Below, piece after piece: positions 10,911 through 21,660 of a stretch of 64,000 nt of DNA. Origin of the DNA: Turritopsis dohrnii (taxonomy: Eukaryota > Cnidaria > Hydrozoa > Anthoathecata > Oceaniidae). The position numbers and the translations under genes are program-made. Numbering within the stretch: position 1 is the first letter of the stretch; the number at the start of each line of letters is the position of its first letter. The notes beneath the pieces are model-generated. The model was not told the DNA's origin, searched no databases, and saw nothing but the letters and a program-made list of their open reading frames with translations. The stretch spans positions 1-64,000 of the forward strand of contig BQMF02000262.1 of assembly GCA_027922465.2 (NCBI GenBank), in the 5' to 3' direction.

Positions 10911-11347
10911 GCAACGATTTCAAAAGTGGAAGGGCCAAAAAAAAAGGACACTGAAGGCCGCCACCATGGTTGGCGGCAAGTAGAAATTTTTTAAATTCTT
11001 TTCTTTAGATAGGCGGAAAACGATTACGTAGGAACTAGAAACATAAACCTAAGAGACGTAATCGAATACACAAAATTCCATTTTTAGGAATAACAATAAG
11101 GCGTATAAATCAAATTTGATCAAAACAATGCTTTTTTCAATTATTTTCTAGTTTTATAACGTGATGATTAAAATTATAATATAACCATATAATATCAATC
11201 TAACTAGTTGCAAGTCGGGGGCAGAAGAACCAGCCATGATGGATGGAAGCCCAAGGACTTTAAACTCACGGTTACTTACTTACTTACAAATCAGATTCAA
11301 TAAATCTGCCAAAGACACTTTTCATCATTAGTTTTGATTAGTAACAT

Positions 11348-11870
11348 CTACCAATGATATGTATCAACAAGCTCTTTGTAAAAGGATAATATAACATTAA
11401 AACGCTTTTGCAACATAGTGGATGGAAGCAACGTTTTTAATCTTCGTGCGAATGAGAAAGAACGCTCAGGGGTGACACTTGAGAAACGGTAAATATTGTT
11501 CGTCAGACATCAATCTCATCTTTGTACTCGTTAGTACACGTTCAATTCTTCCGTCTGCGGTTCAGATTTGATAGCTTTGATCAGCAACTGCTCGGTGGTC
11601 GAGAAGAATTGGAAACTTACGGTATCTACAGCGTCAAAAAACATGGTATATACGGTAGTGGCCAGCGGGATGTTCGGGATGGAATGCTTCGGTGTTTCGT
11701 GATGTATTTTCTTGACCCTCCACAAACTGTAAAGTTTTATAATTGGCGCTTTCTTGGAGCAGATGCTTCTTCAACATCAAGTTTTAATGCTTTTACCTTT
11801 ATTGACTCGAAAGAAAAACTAGGTCCAAATCTTGGCTCGTTTGCATACCTTCCAATGTTTGAATAGTTAG
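11348..11870 (-). pseudogene. hAT transposase relic, second copy
   Basis: On the reverse strand 11725-11531 reads FFDAVDTVSFQFFSTTEQLLIKAIKSEP, the central hAT block also seen at 826-575 in a sister relic. 11480-11348 reads SVTPERSF then ARRLKTLLPSTMLQKRFN, the hAT dimerisation signature (ERSFS..RRLKT..RST..RLN). The two parts lie in different frames with stops between them, so no protein can be made. No TIRs or target duplication were found. An overlapping plus-strand frame of 114 codons (11522-11866) is the shadow of this relic. Confidence 0.65.
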
Positions 11871-12906
11871 GTTTGCAAGCCTTTGGCCATTTGGAGCATT
11901 CATCTTTTTCTTTTACAACATTTTTGACAAATTGTCATTTAAAATGTACAATCTTTGACTCCATAAAAAGCTAAAGAAAAAAGAAAATGATTTCACTTGC
12001 GATTGGCAGCCAATGATACGAGCCTGAACGTTCAAGTCAAGTCTTTCCTCTAAGCGCACTTTCCACAACTCGTTAAAGCACTTTGTGATGCAAAATAGTT
12101 ACTTTGGATTGGATGAAAATTGGTGATGTTACATAAAGAAGTATTTCTCATTCTTAAAAAAAGCAATCAAAAAAAAAAAAGAAAAAAAGACATACTTCCA
12201 AGTCAGTAATCCTTCGTTGTAAAGTCTACATTACGAAATTATCTCTTGGAAGATTACGCAAATATTTAAAAAAACAATTTTTAGGGAAACACAACTTTCA
12301 TTTGATGAAAGCCTGTGTGAATTAACACCGAAACTTTCTCCATTTGAAACAAAACAGATGAAAATGACTTATGCACACTTGCAATTTATTACTTAGTCTT
12401 TTGATAGCTATTATCATAACTTATTCCTTTTGAAGAAAACGAAATAACTAACTCGGAAAATAAATAGATATGAATATTCCAAGACAAAAAGTTGAACCGT
12501 TATTTTCAAGTACTGAAATGTTACATCATAGCAACTTCAACCCCATTCTTCTTTTCAAACAATCTGCAAAACATGAACAAATACGTTTGAAATGAGTCGG
12601 GACGAGATGGCGACTGAAATCGATGATAACCAAATGATTAACAATTTTTGCAACGTTGCTTTTTTCTATTTGTGTTGTGTGGAGCTTAAGGTAGCTATGT
12701 TGACGTTATGTGTTCTTTGTGATCAACAAAAAAATTTGTCTCTTTTTCTTCTCTTTACATTGTGTTGTTTTCATTTGATAGTTTGTTTGCGAATGATGAA
12801 GTGACAGAAGGAACTTTGTGTTGGTATCTTCAGTTTATTCAAGATTTTCTTGATCAGGAATAGCTGTTAATTACACTCAGTCAAATTGAGTTTCATACCA
12901 GAAAAG
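11871..12906. other. Non-genic stretch, presumed 5' region of GPCR member 2
   Basis: AT-rich with A-tracts (12165-12190). A 70-codon frame at 12592-12804 has no support. If the small leader exon at 12907 is right, the promoter and 5' UTR of the second receptor lie here; I see no decisive core promoter. Confidence 0.35.
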
Positions 12907-12922
12907 ATGGATGTCATGAGAG
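12907..12922 (+). CDS. Leader exon 1 of GPCR member 2
   Basis: ATG GAT GTC ATG AGA G is followed at once by a strong donor GTGAGT (12923-12928). It ends in phase 1. The acceptor at 16113-16114 (CTTTCCTCATAG) resumes with TT TTC TTA CCT, which keeps the reading frame and yields the leader MDVMRVFLPVVLYLPISH, a convincing signal peptide. Exon 2 alone has no ATG in a useful place (only GTG at 16126), which supports a separate start exon. Inferred from splice sites and phase; not proven by transcript. Confidence 0.6.
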
Positions 12923-14995
12923 GTGAGTAAAAAGCATTTGTTACAAGTTTATTCAGCGTTGTTTTTTTTTATTCAGCAGACCTGACTCTTCTTTTGTTTG
13001 CGAAGATTTCAGAGTTTATATAAAAGGCAATGGATTTAGAAACTATTTTATTTAATCAAAAACTTCAAAAGCAGATTTTATGTCGTTGTATAAGTGAGGG
13101 GTTTTGGTATGATCAGATGTAGGTAGATGAAGTCATTCGAACAATGAAATATAGAACATCTTCATTGACACCTATACTGATTTATCGTCAGTATGTTGCC
13201 AAAAACAAATTCCTGTCATTAAAGAGGTGTTCGGGAGATTTAATAATAGTGGGGTTAAAGCGATTTTCTCGTTGAAAAACAGAGTTTAAAAAAACCGAAA
13301 GATACTGCTGCATAGATATTAAAACGAAACAATTACGACATCTGTTTACATTTTGGAGCAAATATTTACTTTTCATTAAGTGAGGTGTTCATAATAAGGA
13401 CTTTTCTTTAACCTTAACGGTGAAATCATGTTCTCAATTGGTAAAGCGCGGAGCTTTTGAAGTTTAGAATATGAAGGATTTAAAGTCAGACGAGTTAATT
13501 ACTATATCAAGAGTGCATTTAAACAACACAAAATCATAAAAACGCAGCTGCTAATCTGCCACAACGTGATAAGTAATCAATCTGCCTGGCTGGGTTGGCG
13601 TAAAAGAAGGGTTTAGTAATATGTAAGGAAGTTGTAGCCATTGAACCCTAAAAACCCTAAAACACAAAAAGCGTTTCCTCCAAAGTATAATGAATTACAG
13701 ACAACAAAATCCAATTTAGGAAAAGAATCCATGTTATTTGTCTAAGCATCGAAACTTCTGATACACACACTCACAGTAGATTACAACATAATGCACAGTG
13801 TCGTGTGATTTACACAGTCCTGAAACTATCGCGTTTCGGTGCGTCATTTGATTGACGTTTTGTTATTGTTGACGTATTTTCAATGAGGGAGTAATCAAGA
13901 CGTGACAGGGAAACTAAACTTTTATCTCTCTGGTGTCACGAAAGCCTATTTCTTATAGATTGTGTTTCCATAAAAAATTTTCTATCATAAATTACAAGAA
14001 TATTAAAGTTTTTCAAAAAATTCTTAGTAATATTGCACATACGTCAACTTGGCTGTGCTGAGTATATTTTTGACCTAAGGGCTCAGCGTACGTTTTACTC
14101 ACATATACATTGCATAACTCTTTCCGTTATTTGTTTTTACCGTTACGTTTTAAGTAAAAATATTTCGTGTAGAGCAACAGTGTATAAAATGATATCTTTA
14201 CATAAATAATAAGGAAGAAATAAGTCTGTAAAAACGATCAAAAATACGGATTTCGTTTGCTTCTTTGAGCTCCAACTCCCGGAGAAAATGTTTTTTTTTA
14301 AATGTTTTTTTAGTTGTGCCGTTCCTCACAATAAGTGGAAACAACAAATGGCTTTGTTCATGAGAAAAACATTTTTTTGTTTTTTCCGTACTTTTGCGCT
14401 ATTGGATGGTTGAAAACAATCACGGATTTTGAGCCAATCAGGAATTTTCTCTTAAATCGCGGGCACACTTTTCGTTAACAGGCTTTTTATCTACCGCTGT
14501 GCAAAGTTGTGAAGGAGATGAACCACTTGCTGGGAAGATAGAGCTCAAGGTAGAACATCAATAATTTTTCATCGCATAATTCACAAAATGAGCTGCTAGT
14601 TTAATTAACAAGTTATATTAAAGGTTGTCATAACTTAAAAATGTCGAATAATGAAAAATGCCCATAGCTTTCTCAAAAAGCAATACTTTTTCCTATAAGT
14701 TCAAATGTAGCGTAATGATAACCTAATGATAACATCTGTGCAAAAAAAAAATCATATTCATATTACAACCATCGTCACTGATTTTTCCTTTCTCATTTTC
14801 CTGGAAATCGTTCATAAAGCTCTTTTTACCAATGCGATAGTTTTTTGTTAAAATTGAAATGCCATTCCATATTTCATGGCAGGATGTTGAAATTTTCGAG
14901 ATGTGGTAATACGGCTGCAGAAGTTCATACAATAAGACGATCGTTTTCATCAATTATCTTTTTGGGCTTCAAAATCACAACGCACTCAGAAATGA

Positions 14996-15927
14996 AGTAC
15001 CTTATCGGTAAAACATCCGTGTCGGTAAAAAAGTGACGGATTTTTGGCTTGATGACGAATATTTTTTACCGACGAATTTTCTTGCCGACGAAATTTTTTG
15101 CCGACGAATTTTTTTTACTGGAAAATAATTTTTGCTGACGAATAATTTTTACTTAATTTGTGTTAAGTACTGAAAAATAAATAGAAGACCTAAGTTTGAG
15201 TCGAGTAAGTACCGTATTCTCTCTAACTAGCGCCCCTCTCTAATAAGCGCCCCCTTCTTGTCAAAAATATTTTTATAAGCGCCCCTCTCCAATAAGCGCC
15301 CGGGCGCTTATTAGAGTGACTTAACATTACTCATAAATTAATAAGCGCCCGGTTGGTAATTAGAACTTTGAACAAAAACCGAATATTCTGTAATAGAAAC
15401 GGAAGGCTATATTTTTGTGACGTCTAAATTTAAGTTATAAGTACAAAATCTTATTTCGTTGCCATGAAAAATACAGTTGTTTTTACTCTGATAAAAAGCA
15501 ATGCCTCGTTCACAGCTAGCACGACCTTTTCAAAATGTTTTTATAAGCGGCCCCTCTCCAATTATCGCCCCTCTCTAATAAGCGACCCCTAATTTCCAAA
15601 AAAAAAATTATAAGCGCCCAGGCGCTTATTTGAGAGAATACGGTAAGTCAGTCGAGCAAAATTGATTTGTAAATAAATGAGGACATACCAGTTCCCATTT
15701 TAATATATTTATGTAAATAGATCAGTATTTTATTTCCTTTTAAAAGTCTCCAAAAAGCCAACTAAAGATAAACAGGAAAAATTCACATTTTATAGTTTAT
15801 ATAGAGCCAGTCAGAAAATTTCGTCGGTAAAAATTTATTACCGTTTATTATCGGTAAAAATTTATTACCGTCGAAATGTTTTTGGCGACGAACTTTTTTA
15901 CCGACGGATTTTTTACCAATAAAGTAC
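14996..15927. mobile_element. GGTAAAA-TIR MITE with GCCGACGAATTTTT repeats
   Basis: Inverted ends AGTACCTTATCGGTAAAAC (left) and, inward from the right, AGTACTTTATTGGTAAAAA, both continuing into ATCCGT..CGGTAAAAAAGT. Sub-terminal tandem units of GCCGACGAATTTTTT occur near both ends. No coding sequence. It is interrupted by 15211-15644. Confidence 0.7.
15211..15644. mobile_element. ACCGTATTCTCTC MITE with GCGCC palindromes, nested
   Basis: TIRs ACCGTATTCTCTC and GAGAGAATACGGT enclose repeated AATAAGCGCCC(CTCTC) and GGGCGCTTATT. The flanks carry AAGT directly repeated (15207-15210 and 15645-15648). Its termini resemble those of the element at 19504-19998, but the target duplication looks shorter. 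Confidence 0.7.
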
Positions 15928-16114
15928 TCATCTTGCTGTTTAGGATGTTCTAATTGTGATGCTTCATTCCATCGTAGATTTACAACAACTTATATATTTA
16001 GTAACTCGAATAATGTGGTTCGATCCCTTGGAAATTCGAGTTGTTAGCGTAGATTCTACAATAGTAATGGTCTTGTCGTTTCTCGTACCTAAACTCTTCT
16101 TTCTTTCCTCATAG

Positions 16115-17403
16115 TTTTCTTACCTGTGGTATTGTATCTTCCAATATCCCATACTTCTTATTTCAATGCATCATCCAAGTTTGCGTCAATGAATATTACA
16201 TACGGAATAAACGAAAATCCAACGACAACACCAATCATTCTGAGCGGAAAGAAAACTCTCAAAGAACTATGTGCAATGTTTTCCTATCGTTGTAAGACCT
16301 CTTGCATGTGTGAATGCCTGCCGAAAAGAGTCTGTGAGCTGCATCAAAAGTTTAAGAAGAATGAAACGGTTCTTGTAGATGTCTTTGGATGCAACAAATT
16401 GAATGATGTCATTGAAGCGTCATTTGCAACTGTCACGTTCTTGATTGGTTCAATTGGAAACGGCTTGGTTATTACCATTACTCTTAAAAATCGGGAACGT
16501 TACACACACTGTCAGCACGTAATAGGAACTTTGGCATTTTCCGATCTACTATATTGCGTTTCGTCAATCATCATTCGGTTACCGTTATTTTGGACTTGTC
16601 GTTGGGTTTATGGAATTCCCATGTGCAAGGGATTGCATTCGATCAGCAATTTCTTTGATCAAATAGGAGTGGGCTTTATAGTTATCATTTCCATTGAAAG
16701 GTATTTCGGGATAGTCAAATCGTTCAGTCGTGGCCTAACCTCCTCGAGACTTTTCCTTTTGGCAGTCACTAATGTTGTGTTTACAGCCTTCTCTGTATTA
16801 CCACTGCTGTTTGTATTATCACTCAGTGAGCATGGATTGTGTCACGAAGAATGGCCTATAAAAGATGGTGCGCTGATCTATTCGTGGTTTTTATCGGTTT
16901 CTTATTTCGTTTTTCCAATGCTTGCGATATTATTCATGTATCTCCGCATTATGAAGAAGTTGCGCGATAGCATACATAACAACTATTCCCTAACAGACAG
17001 AACGTATCGAAGCAAGAGACAATACGAAAACAAAAGGGTTATGAGGATCTTAACGTCCGTAGTGGTCTGTTTTTTTCTATTCGTCTTCCCAAACCGTCTA
17101 GCCTGGTTAATAATGAATCATTTTGAGATTCAGAATCTATCCCGTGATGTTTACAATGGCTTGAAGCTTGTCATTTTCATTCCATACCATTTCCATGTCA
17201 TGATTAACCCTATCATTTATGCTGTTGTCGATCAGAAATTTCGTTCCGAAGTAAGAAAACTGTTCCCGTGTCAGAAAACGTTCGCTCAGAACAACACACA
17301 ATGGACTCCACCAACTATGAGAATGGATTTGAAAATGAGCATCGCTGAAAGACAAGTTGGAAATACTGCTTCCCAACAATGTGTTGCCAATGCAAATGTT
17401 TGA
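16115..17403 (+). CDS. Class A GPCR, Cys-rich ectodomain family, member 2 (main exon)
   Basis: Second exon, giving about 434 residues with the leader at 12907. After the signal peptide come N-glycosylation sites (NAS, NIT) and a Cys-rich stretch: LKELC, then RC..SCMCEC..VC, then FGC just before TM1. Landmarks (numbered with leader): TM1 GN at ~120-121, TM2 LAFSD (D149), TM3 Cys in MCKGLH, ERY at 200-202, ECL2 Cys in GLCHEEWP, TM5 Pro in FVFPM, TM6 FPNRLAW in place of CWxP, NPIIY at 370-374, then helix 8 and a 50-residue tail. The ERY and C-x-E-x-WP features fit a peptide-type rhodopsin-class receptor at the plasma membrane (family knowledge); ligand and G protein are unknown. Intact, and the most diverged of the four in this window. 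An AATAAA at 17993 is a possible but distant poly(A) signal. Confidence 0.9.
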
Positions 17404-18349
17404 TTCAGCTTGTCATTAAGGGAACAGATGAAAGTGCATATAAAGCGTGAAGAGATGAAAGTGCATATAAGTCTACTACTGCTATTGTGTTTACGACGTC
17501 GGAAAATTGTTGAAAATATTTTAAAAGTAAACTAGCTTAAAAAGTAAAAGCAATTAGCTTTCAAACAAACTTTCTACTATATCGATCATAGACCCTTTAA
17601 AAGACAATATTATAGTTAATTTGATAACTTAAAACAGTGTGTATGTTTACAACCAAACGGGTTTATATAACCCCAGTGCTAACTTGGCACTGTTGAAAAG
17701 TAACGATGCAACTACCCAATACGTCAATGAAGATTTATCTGATTCAAGTTTATTTTAGGATTTATTTAATGTCAGAGTTGTTAGCATTTGATAGCATTGT
17801 AGTGTTATCGCTAACTTGCAACATAATTCACATCCTAAATTGTTGTTTTTGTGGGGCTAGTATTTCTAAGTATTTAAAAGTATTGATGCAAAAACTTTAC
17901 GAAAAGGTTATTCAATGGTGTAAAATACTCTTGTGAAATGTTTTGACGACATAACAGTTTTTATTCCCCCAATAACATGGTAAAAACCCTTTAATAAAAA
18001 TGATGGAACAATAATGATCGATGTAATTCTAGAATTCATAATTTACAAATGGTTCTTATTTCAGCGATGGGTATGAATATGTACGTAAAACAGCTTTATT
18101 ATTTAATAAATATAATAATAAATGATCCGGTTTAGGTTGGATTGGAAACGAAACATTAATTTTTTAATGTTTCCTGCTGTAGCTTCACTTCTCCGCAATG
18201 GATTTTCAAATAGTTATTGTGTAGCATGTGTGTAGGCATTCTACCATCTATTTCTTAACCAGTAGGGAAATGATTTCGAAATATCTATGTTGTGCAATTT
18301 TGTCATGAGGGATTGAAAAGTGATGGTCGGCGAATGGTAATTTCTACCT
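17404..18349. other. Non-genic stretch after GPCR member 2
   Basis: 3' UTR and flank. GTGCATATAA repeats at 17430-17470 form a short direct duplication. A 76-codon frame at 17706-17936 lacks any recognisable feature. AATAAA occurs at 17993-17998. Confidence 0.35.
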
Positions 18350-18660
18350 TGTTCATGGCTAGCTTATTCGCGCAACTTTGAAGACAGTGGTTGTTTAAAG
18401 TGATTTACGAAACTTCTTCTTGGCAAACAGCGAAATTTTTTTAATAAGATTCTTTCATAGACTTTCGATAGGGCAGCAAAGAAATTGGTCTATAATCTTT
18501 AGGATCTAAATCTTGTTTTTTTCAATCTTCCCTTCTTGATGAAACTATTGATTGTGTGGGTGAGTGGTGATATCATATATAGTCAGCAACTGGTTTAATT
18601 AGATGGGTGGGTATGTTGTCATTAGGGAGATTCGTAAAATCGACGAGCCTGTTACACGAA
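18350..18660 (-). pseudogene. LINE RT fragment (pre-RT and block 1)
   Basis: The reverse strand reads DNIPTHLIKPVADYI near 18620-18575, then DPKDYRPISLLPYRK near 18510-18465. These match the segment of non-LTR RTs that runs from the D-x-I-P..LK block to N-Y-R-P-I-S-L-L. Stops and at least one frame change lie between. Nothing downstream (palm motifs) is kept, so this is a short relic. Confidence 0.6.
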
Positions 18661-19057
18661 AAAAATCAATAACTTGTGAGAATTAGAATAATAAAAAGTT
18701 ACTTTAGAGATATAAAGCCTTTTGTTGTATCAAAAGAAACATTATTACTTTACACGCCTATTTCAAGTGTTGATGTGAAGTTTCTAATGACTTTGTAGAG
18801 AAAAATTCATGAACAACTCTACTAAGTTGTATATAATTCCCTACAAATATATAGAAAAATAGTTTCGTGTCACTGTAGTTTAAGATGGAATTATGGACTT
18901 CGTTAATATTGGTGCGATGGCCTAAGTTTCTCTGCATTATGATTGGTTTAATTCATTCGGATTTGCATTGATGATTTTACTCATGGACCGTTGATATTAA
19001 ATGAGTAGGATTAGTTCAGTTGTATAAAAGCATAGAGTGTGCAAACATCAGCATAAC

Positions 19058-19221
19058 CAGAGGCGTAGTTAGGGTCAGTCAAAAAAAGTGGAGGAGTTCA
19101 ACATTATGATATTTCTTTTCAATGTTAAGTGGCGATTAGGTTACTTGCACGCTTTCCTTTTCTACCCTAAATGACTTAACTCTCCTCCACAAATTTTGAC
19201 TGACCTCTGACTACGCCTCTG
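19058..19221. mobile_element. 164-bp palindromic MITE (CAGAGGCGTAGT ends)
   Basis: Left end CAGAGGCGTAGTTAGGGTCA; right end is the inverse of CAGAGGCGTAGTCAGAGGTC. Flanked by ATAAC direct repeats (19053-19057 and 19222-19226). The arms include GTCAGTC and GTGGAGGAG / CTCCTCCAC. Confidence 0.75.
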
Positions 19222-19224
19222 ATA

Positions 19225-19285
19225 ACGGTAATGTGTTCTGCTGGCACAGCTGAGGTTCCTTGTTAGAGTCCTCCCCAGTTAGCAC
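19225..19285 (+). repeat. tRNA-like SINE fragment
   Basis: CTGGCACAGCTGAGGTTCC followed by a weak B-box-like GTTAGAGTCCTCC. It aligns with the better preserved tRNA-like unit at 35968-36050 (CTGGCACACCAGAGGTTCC). Too decayed to be a tRNA. Confidence 0.4.
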
Positions 19286-19503
19286 AGTTCTTTTTAAAAG
19301 TTTACAACGCAACAATTTACAGTTCAACATATACTAGCTAATTTGTCATCAAGTTATAAAATTTTGAATCACATGTATTTCCACATTTAAAACTCCCTTC
19401 GGCTAGCCTTTTTGAAATCAGGAGATCTTTGAGCATCAACGGAAGTTATTTTATGTCATCTACAGTGCTTTTTGATGCTGGAATGCTGAAAGAATGTATA
19501 AAT

Positions 19504-19998
19504 ACCGTATTTCCTCTAATAAACGCCGCGGCGTTTATTGGAAATTCCAGTTTTTAGATGCAGCGTTTAATAGAGGGCGGCGTTCATTAGAGGGCGGCGT
19601 TTATTACAAAATGAAAAATTGGACAGAAGAAAACTTAAACAATAATGCTTCCTTACAGGTTACAAGGTTACAAAAGATTGTGTGAAAATGTTTTACACAA
19701 AACATATGTTTACAAAAATGTCAAAGAAGAGCAATATCACTGTCGCCGTTCTCTTCTATGAGATGAAAACTTTTATAGCAATTAATGACACATCAAAACA
19801 TTTATGCAAACGTGGAAGAATTTGTTGATAGAAAACAACTAAAACTATTAGCTATTAAACCAATTCTTGTTTAGCCTGTTTTCTAATAAACGCCGCTTTT
19901 CAAGATGCGGCGTTTATTGGAAGGCGGCGTCTACTACAAATGTTCGGCTAAAAGTGCAGCGCTTAATAGAGGGCGGCGTTTATTAGAGGGAATACGGT
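19504..19998. mobile_element. Mutator-like MITE with 10-bp target duplication
   Basis: TIRs begin ACCGTATTTCCTCTAATAAA and end in the inverse of ACCGTATTCCCTCTAATAAA. Inside are repeated GGCGGCGTTTATTAGAGG units. A perfect 10-bp direct repeat ATGTATAAAT flanks it (19494-19503, 19999-20008). A 9-10 bp duplication is characteristic of Mutator-like elements, hence the class call. Fragments of the same family are at 46141-46204, 49418-49522 and 56630-57027. A 63-codon frame at 19494-19685 is spurious. Confidence 0.8.
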
Positions 19999-20130
19999 AT
20001 GTATAAATATACCCGCCGAATGGATTCAGAAAACAGAAACCGTTAATTTCATCGAACAGGATCGTATCTTTTCAAGGTGTTTTTCCATTTACACTTTGCC
20101 AGATTACCTTTGACAAAACGCCATGTTTAA

Positions 20131-20366
20131 TACACCTTTCCCGTAATTGATTGCGCAATACTTTTTACCATACTCCGCCTCGTTTTCGCAAAGGTTGATA
20201 TGGTAACAGAATGGCACGGGACTCATTTCAGTAATGAGCAATTAGTGTAATGATTGTGATAGTGTTAATGATTGAGCATGGGAGATTCGGTTGTCATGGT
20301 ATAGCATATTGAAAACGAGGTAGAGCATGATAAAAATATTGCGCAATCAATTACGGGAAAGGTGTA
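20131..20366. mobile_element. 236-bp palindromic MITE in TTAA
   Basis: TTAA at 20127-20130 and 20367-20370 flanks inverted arms starting TACACCTTTCCCGTAATTGA and continuing through GCGCAATA. The arms extend about 50 bp or more (..CCGCCTCGTTTTCGC / GAAAACGAGG). TTAA duplications are made by Kolobok and piggyBac transposases; I cannot tell which. Confidence 0.8.
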
Positions 20367-20459
20367 TTAATTCTTCTAAGTTTTATCTAAACGTCTTTTA
20401 TCTAAACTTATGCAACTGTAGTAAAACATATTCGATGAATCTTTGTTGACTAATCGCTT

Positions 20460-20990
20460 TTGAAAATTTATAATTCTTTCGAAGGTCGTAATTTAATCTG
20501 TATAGAGACGTCCCAAAAACGTCGTGAAAGCATCCCTCACACGACCAAGAAAAAGAATTGGTACGAATGTAAATTCTATATGGAGTATGTTGTTGTTACT
20601 CAAAGTTTACTGTTTAATGACTGCCGAATGAAATCTGAAAATTTTCATCAGATTGCAATTTGATCGTAAAAGGATCCCAATTGCGACGTCCCATCTTCAG
20701 ACGTCTCTACGACGTCGCAAAATGATCTTATAACTGTTTCGAAAGTCGTTATTTAATCTGTATAAAGACGTCCTAAAAACTTCGTGAAAGCATCCCTCAC
20801 ACGACCAATAAACGGAATTCGATACGAGTGTAAATTCTATATAAGCATGTTAGTATTACTCGATTTATACTGTTTAATGACTGCAGAGTAAAATTTGAAA
20901 ATTTTTATCAGGTCCCAAATTGATCGTAAAAGGATCCCAATTGCGACGTCCCATCTTCAGACGTCTCTACGACGTATAACGTATAACGAT
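20460..20990. repeat. Two tandem 260-bp units of the GACGTC family
   Basis: GAAAGCATCCCTCACACGAC occurs at 20526 and 20786, giving a 260-bp period. Each unit contains TTCGAA(G/A)GTCG, AGACGTCC, GGATCCCAATTGCGACGTCC and CAGACGTCTCTACGACGT. The last two blocks are the inverse of sequences in 35476-36241, so this is a rearranged member of that element family lacking clear outer ends. Confidence 0.65.
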
Positions 20991-21389
20991 TGAGTTCAAA
21001 TGTTAACAAATGGCACGGAGAGAATCCTTTTCAAAGCTTGTTTAAAATGATAGTAGAAAAGAAGAGCATGCGCACAATTGACGTAGCAAATTCGATAAAG
21101 TTCAAAACTTCCTTCTCGTATCTTTGATCAGTGTTCCTTTGCATGCATGAGTGGTTTGAAATCAAGAAAAAACGTTACTCTAGAAGATTTAGAACTTATT
21201 CCAAAAATAACAAGCATCGAAGAATATACACACATTGAGATGACGCACTGCTCAATTTTTACTGTGACTCCAGGAATAATGCATAATAATACATAAAGTA
21301 ATCCAAACAAAACTACTTACTAGTAAAAATCAAACTAGTAAAAAATCTTTACCGTGTCTAACATTAAGAATGAAGTGTCGAAGCCCGTG

Positions 21390-21660
21390 CCGAAAATTGG
21401 TGACGAAAAATTGAATCACCGAATCCTCAACGAAAAGTTATGGGGCTCGAAAAACTGAGAAAAAGAATGTGTGGCATCGATTCGTTAATTGTTTCAACCG
21501 CTACCGAGATATCGTACATCAAAAATTTGAACGACGTCACTGACCCGTCCCCCAAACGTTTGGGTCCACCAAACATTTCGTCAGCCTATTGCCAATATCA
21601 CGGATCCCAAAAAACGTCAGTTATCTCTATTAGTTCTTGAGATATCTGACCTTTTTCACT
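21390..21660 (-). repeat. Old reverse-oriented Helitron fragment
   Basis: The reverse complement matches the middle of the Helitron units at 25846-31698: GATAACTGACGTTTTTTGGG, GACGGGTC.GTGACGTC, GATATCTC.GTA.CGGTTG and CAGTTTTTCGAGC appear in the same order with many differences. Neither end (TC or hairpin plus CTAG) is present. Confidence 0.65.

Larger units (their letters stand above)
12923..16114 (+). other. Intron 1 of GPCR member 2 (3.2 kb, phase 1)
   Basis: Donor GTGAGT, acceptor TTTCCTCATAG. The first 2 kb is AT-rich without features; the last third holds a TIR element at 14996-15927 with another inside it, so much of the intron length is transposon-derived. At 15995-16040 a TAACTCGAA..TTCGAGTT inverted pair recalls the motif at 1550-1650. 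Confidence 0.55.

Noticed and set aside
12592..12804. 70-codon Cys/Leu-rich ORF upstream of GPCR member 2
   Set aside because: AT-rich chance frame; the candidate leader exon just downstream explains the locus better.
17706..17936. 76-codon ORF after GPCR member 2
   Set aside because: Lies in the 3' flank, no recognisable feature, many rare in-frame hydrophobic runs typical of AT-rich noise.
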